A stretch of DNA of 64,000 bases. It comes from Chitinophagaceae bacterium (GTDB lineage Bacteria > Bacteroidota > Bacteroidia > Chitinophagales > Chitinophagaceae). The stretch's first letter is position 1. Every line of letters starts with the position of its first letter. The translations under genes were made by a program, and so were the position numbers. Location: positions 186,001 to 250,000 of the forward strand of contig CANGIY010000003.1 in the NCBI GenBank assembly GCA_947454235.1, given 5' to 3'. The notes beneath the pieces were generated by a model that saw nothing but the letters and a program-made list of their open reading frames with translations, had not been told where the DNA came from and did not search any database. Of this stretch, positions 63,053-64,000 are shown piece by piece.

Positions 63053-64000
63053 CTATATCACTTTACCCTTCCAGCGCCCACTTCTAAGATAAAATCCGGA
63101 TAGGATAATAAGACTTAACCAATACACAAACTCTGACATCCAACACAACGATAAGTCAGCTTTCCACCTGTAAATGACCAAATAACAATAAACTAAATAA
63201 AGTGCGACACAAGTGATTTCGATGGAAAGATTAATAAGTGTATTGCCTGTACCCACTACCCCATTGAAAGCTACTGTGGAAACACTCATTATGAGTGTCG
63301 ACAATAAAATAGCCCGCAAACTAGGAACCGTGTACTCTATTAATGCCACTTTATCGGTGTACAACCCGAGAAACTGATGTGGGAACAAAGCAATTACAGC
63401 ACACACTATTACAGTGTACATTAAGCTAAGCTTTGATATTTTCTTCACGATGCTCATTACATGATTAGCCTTGCCCTGCCCCATCAAATTGCTCACCATT
63501 GTATTACAGGTAGTAGCCAACGCCCAGGTACCCACACCAATAATACCAAACATCCCACGTAGAATTTGAGAACCAGCCAATGCCGACTTGCCTAAATGCT
63601 CAATTAAGAAAAAGAATACCAACCACCCTCCTATACTGAACATAAATTGTACAATAAGCGGAGCTGCTACCTTGAGTGATTGAATTGAATAATCGTAATC
63701 GAATGTTATGTAACGAGTAACCGGATAATCTTTGTGCATTTTGTTGCCAACAAAACACCCCACCATAGTTATAAAGTAGGCAATCTCAGCGATTGTACTT
63801 GATACTGCTGCTCCTTGAAAACCAAGATTCGGCATACCCCACTGTCCAAAAATAAGCGTATAGTCAAGCAAAACATTGGTTAATGTAAACGCAATAGAAC
63901 CATAAATGAGGAAGCGCGACTTACCAATGGAAATAAAAAATGCGTTGATGATTTGGGTAAACATTAAAAATGGCAAACCCCAAACCCTAACAAACACAAA
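63053..64000 (-). CDS. MATE-family efflux transporter (partial, N-terminus beyond window)
   Basis: The frame runs from the stop at 63053 to the window edge (at least 315 codons), and the codon at the edge is still open. The internal methionine at 63997 is not the start: MATE proteins have about 450 residues, so roughly 130 N-terminal residues lie outside. The seen part contains MATE-like helices such as LMFTQIINAFFISIGKSRFL, DYTLIFGQWGMPNLGFQGAA and LATTCNTMVSNLMGQGKANH, the last resembling the conserved VSNxxGQGxA loop. Such proteins export cationic drugs or metabolites using Na+ or H+ gradients. Confidence 0.9.
   Translation of the reverse strand, partial: FVFVRVWGLPFLMFTQIINAFFISIGKSRFLIYGSIAFTLTNVLLDYTLIFGQWGMPNLGFQGAAVSSTIAEIAYFITMVGCFVGNKMHKDYPVTRYITFDYDYSIQSLKVAAPLIVQFMFSIGGWLVFFFLIEHLGKSALAGSQILRGMFGIIGVGTWALATTCNTMVSNLMGQGKANHVMSIVKKISKLSLMYTVIVCAVIALFPHQFLGLYTDKVALIEYTVPSLRAILLSTLIMSVSTVAFNGVVGTGNTLINLSIEITCVALYLVYCYLVIYRWKADLSLCWMSEFVYWLSLIILSGFYLRSGRWKGKVI

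Overview
The window comes from a Bacteroidota chromosome, most likely Chitinophagia/Sphingobacteriia-like. The signs are secreted proteins ending in type IX secretion (T9SS) sorting domains, promoters of the TAnnTTTG type, few Shine-Dalgarno sequences, a Bacteroidota-type omega subunit, and a dcw cluster without murF. I cannot name the genus. I see no rRNA, tRNA, insertion sequence or prophage. Apart from the two genes cut by the window edges, all genes look intact.

Layout. (1) 1-7.3 kb, mostly minus strand: a truncated NHL-propeller secreted protein, maf, a UbiA-type prenyltransferase and pyrE; a plus-strand Nudix hydrolase; then an ECF sigma factor, a membrane protein that looks like its anti-sigma factor, and a small secreted heptad-type protein; then a Sua5/YciO-family gene. 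(2) 7.5-11.4 kb, plus strand: infA-rpmJ-rpsM-rpsK-rpsD-rpoA-rplQ, detached from secY/map. Each of the four larger gaps carries two RNA hairpins. (3) 11.5-19.3 kb: a DUF4476-like protein, an unknown protein, a two-repeat CRISPR-like remnant, the CCA-adding enzyme, two GT4 glycosyltransferases, purC, and bamD-rpoZ. (4) 19.75-35.95 kb: one unbroken division and cell-wall (dcw) operon, mraZ-rsmH-ftsL-ftsI-murE-mraY-murD-ftsW-murG-murC-ftsQ-ftsA-ftsZ. It makes lipid II from UDP-MurNAc-peptides, flips and polymerises it at the septum, and builds the Z-ring. The MurE DNPR motif indicates meso-diaminopimelate peptidoglycan. (5) 36.3-61.2 kb: large secreted surface proteins (about 4201, 690 and 1582 residues, all with C-terminal T9SS sorting domains). 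Between them lie a sugar-type oxidoreductase, a FAD oxidoreductase, an inositol-monophosphatase-family protein and a TolC-type outer membrane protein. (6) 61.5-64 kb: a small cysteine-rich secreted protein, an Aer-like PAS protein, and a MATE transporter cut by the window end.

The most unusual items are: the orphan 47-nt-repeat/30-nt-spacer CRISPR-like unit at 13.2-13.3 kb; the systematic paired hairpins in the ribosomal operon; the giant protein with about 46 Ig-like repeats that each keep a cysteine pair; candidate MraZ and DnaA sites ahead of the dcw operon; and a canonical TTTG-N19-TAnnTTTG promoter placed so close to pyrE that its transcript should be nearly leaderless.
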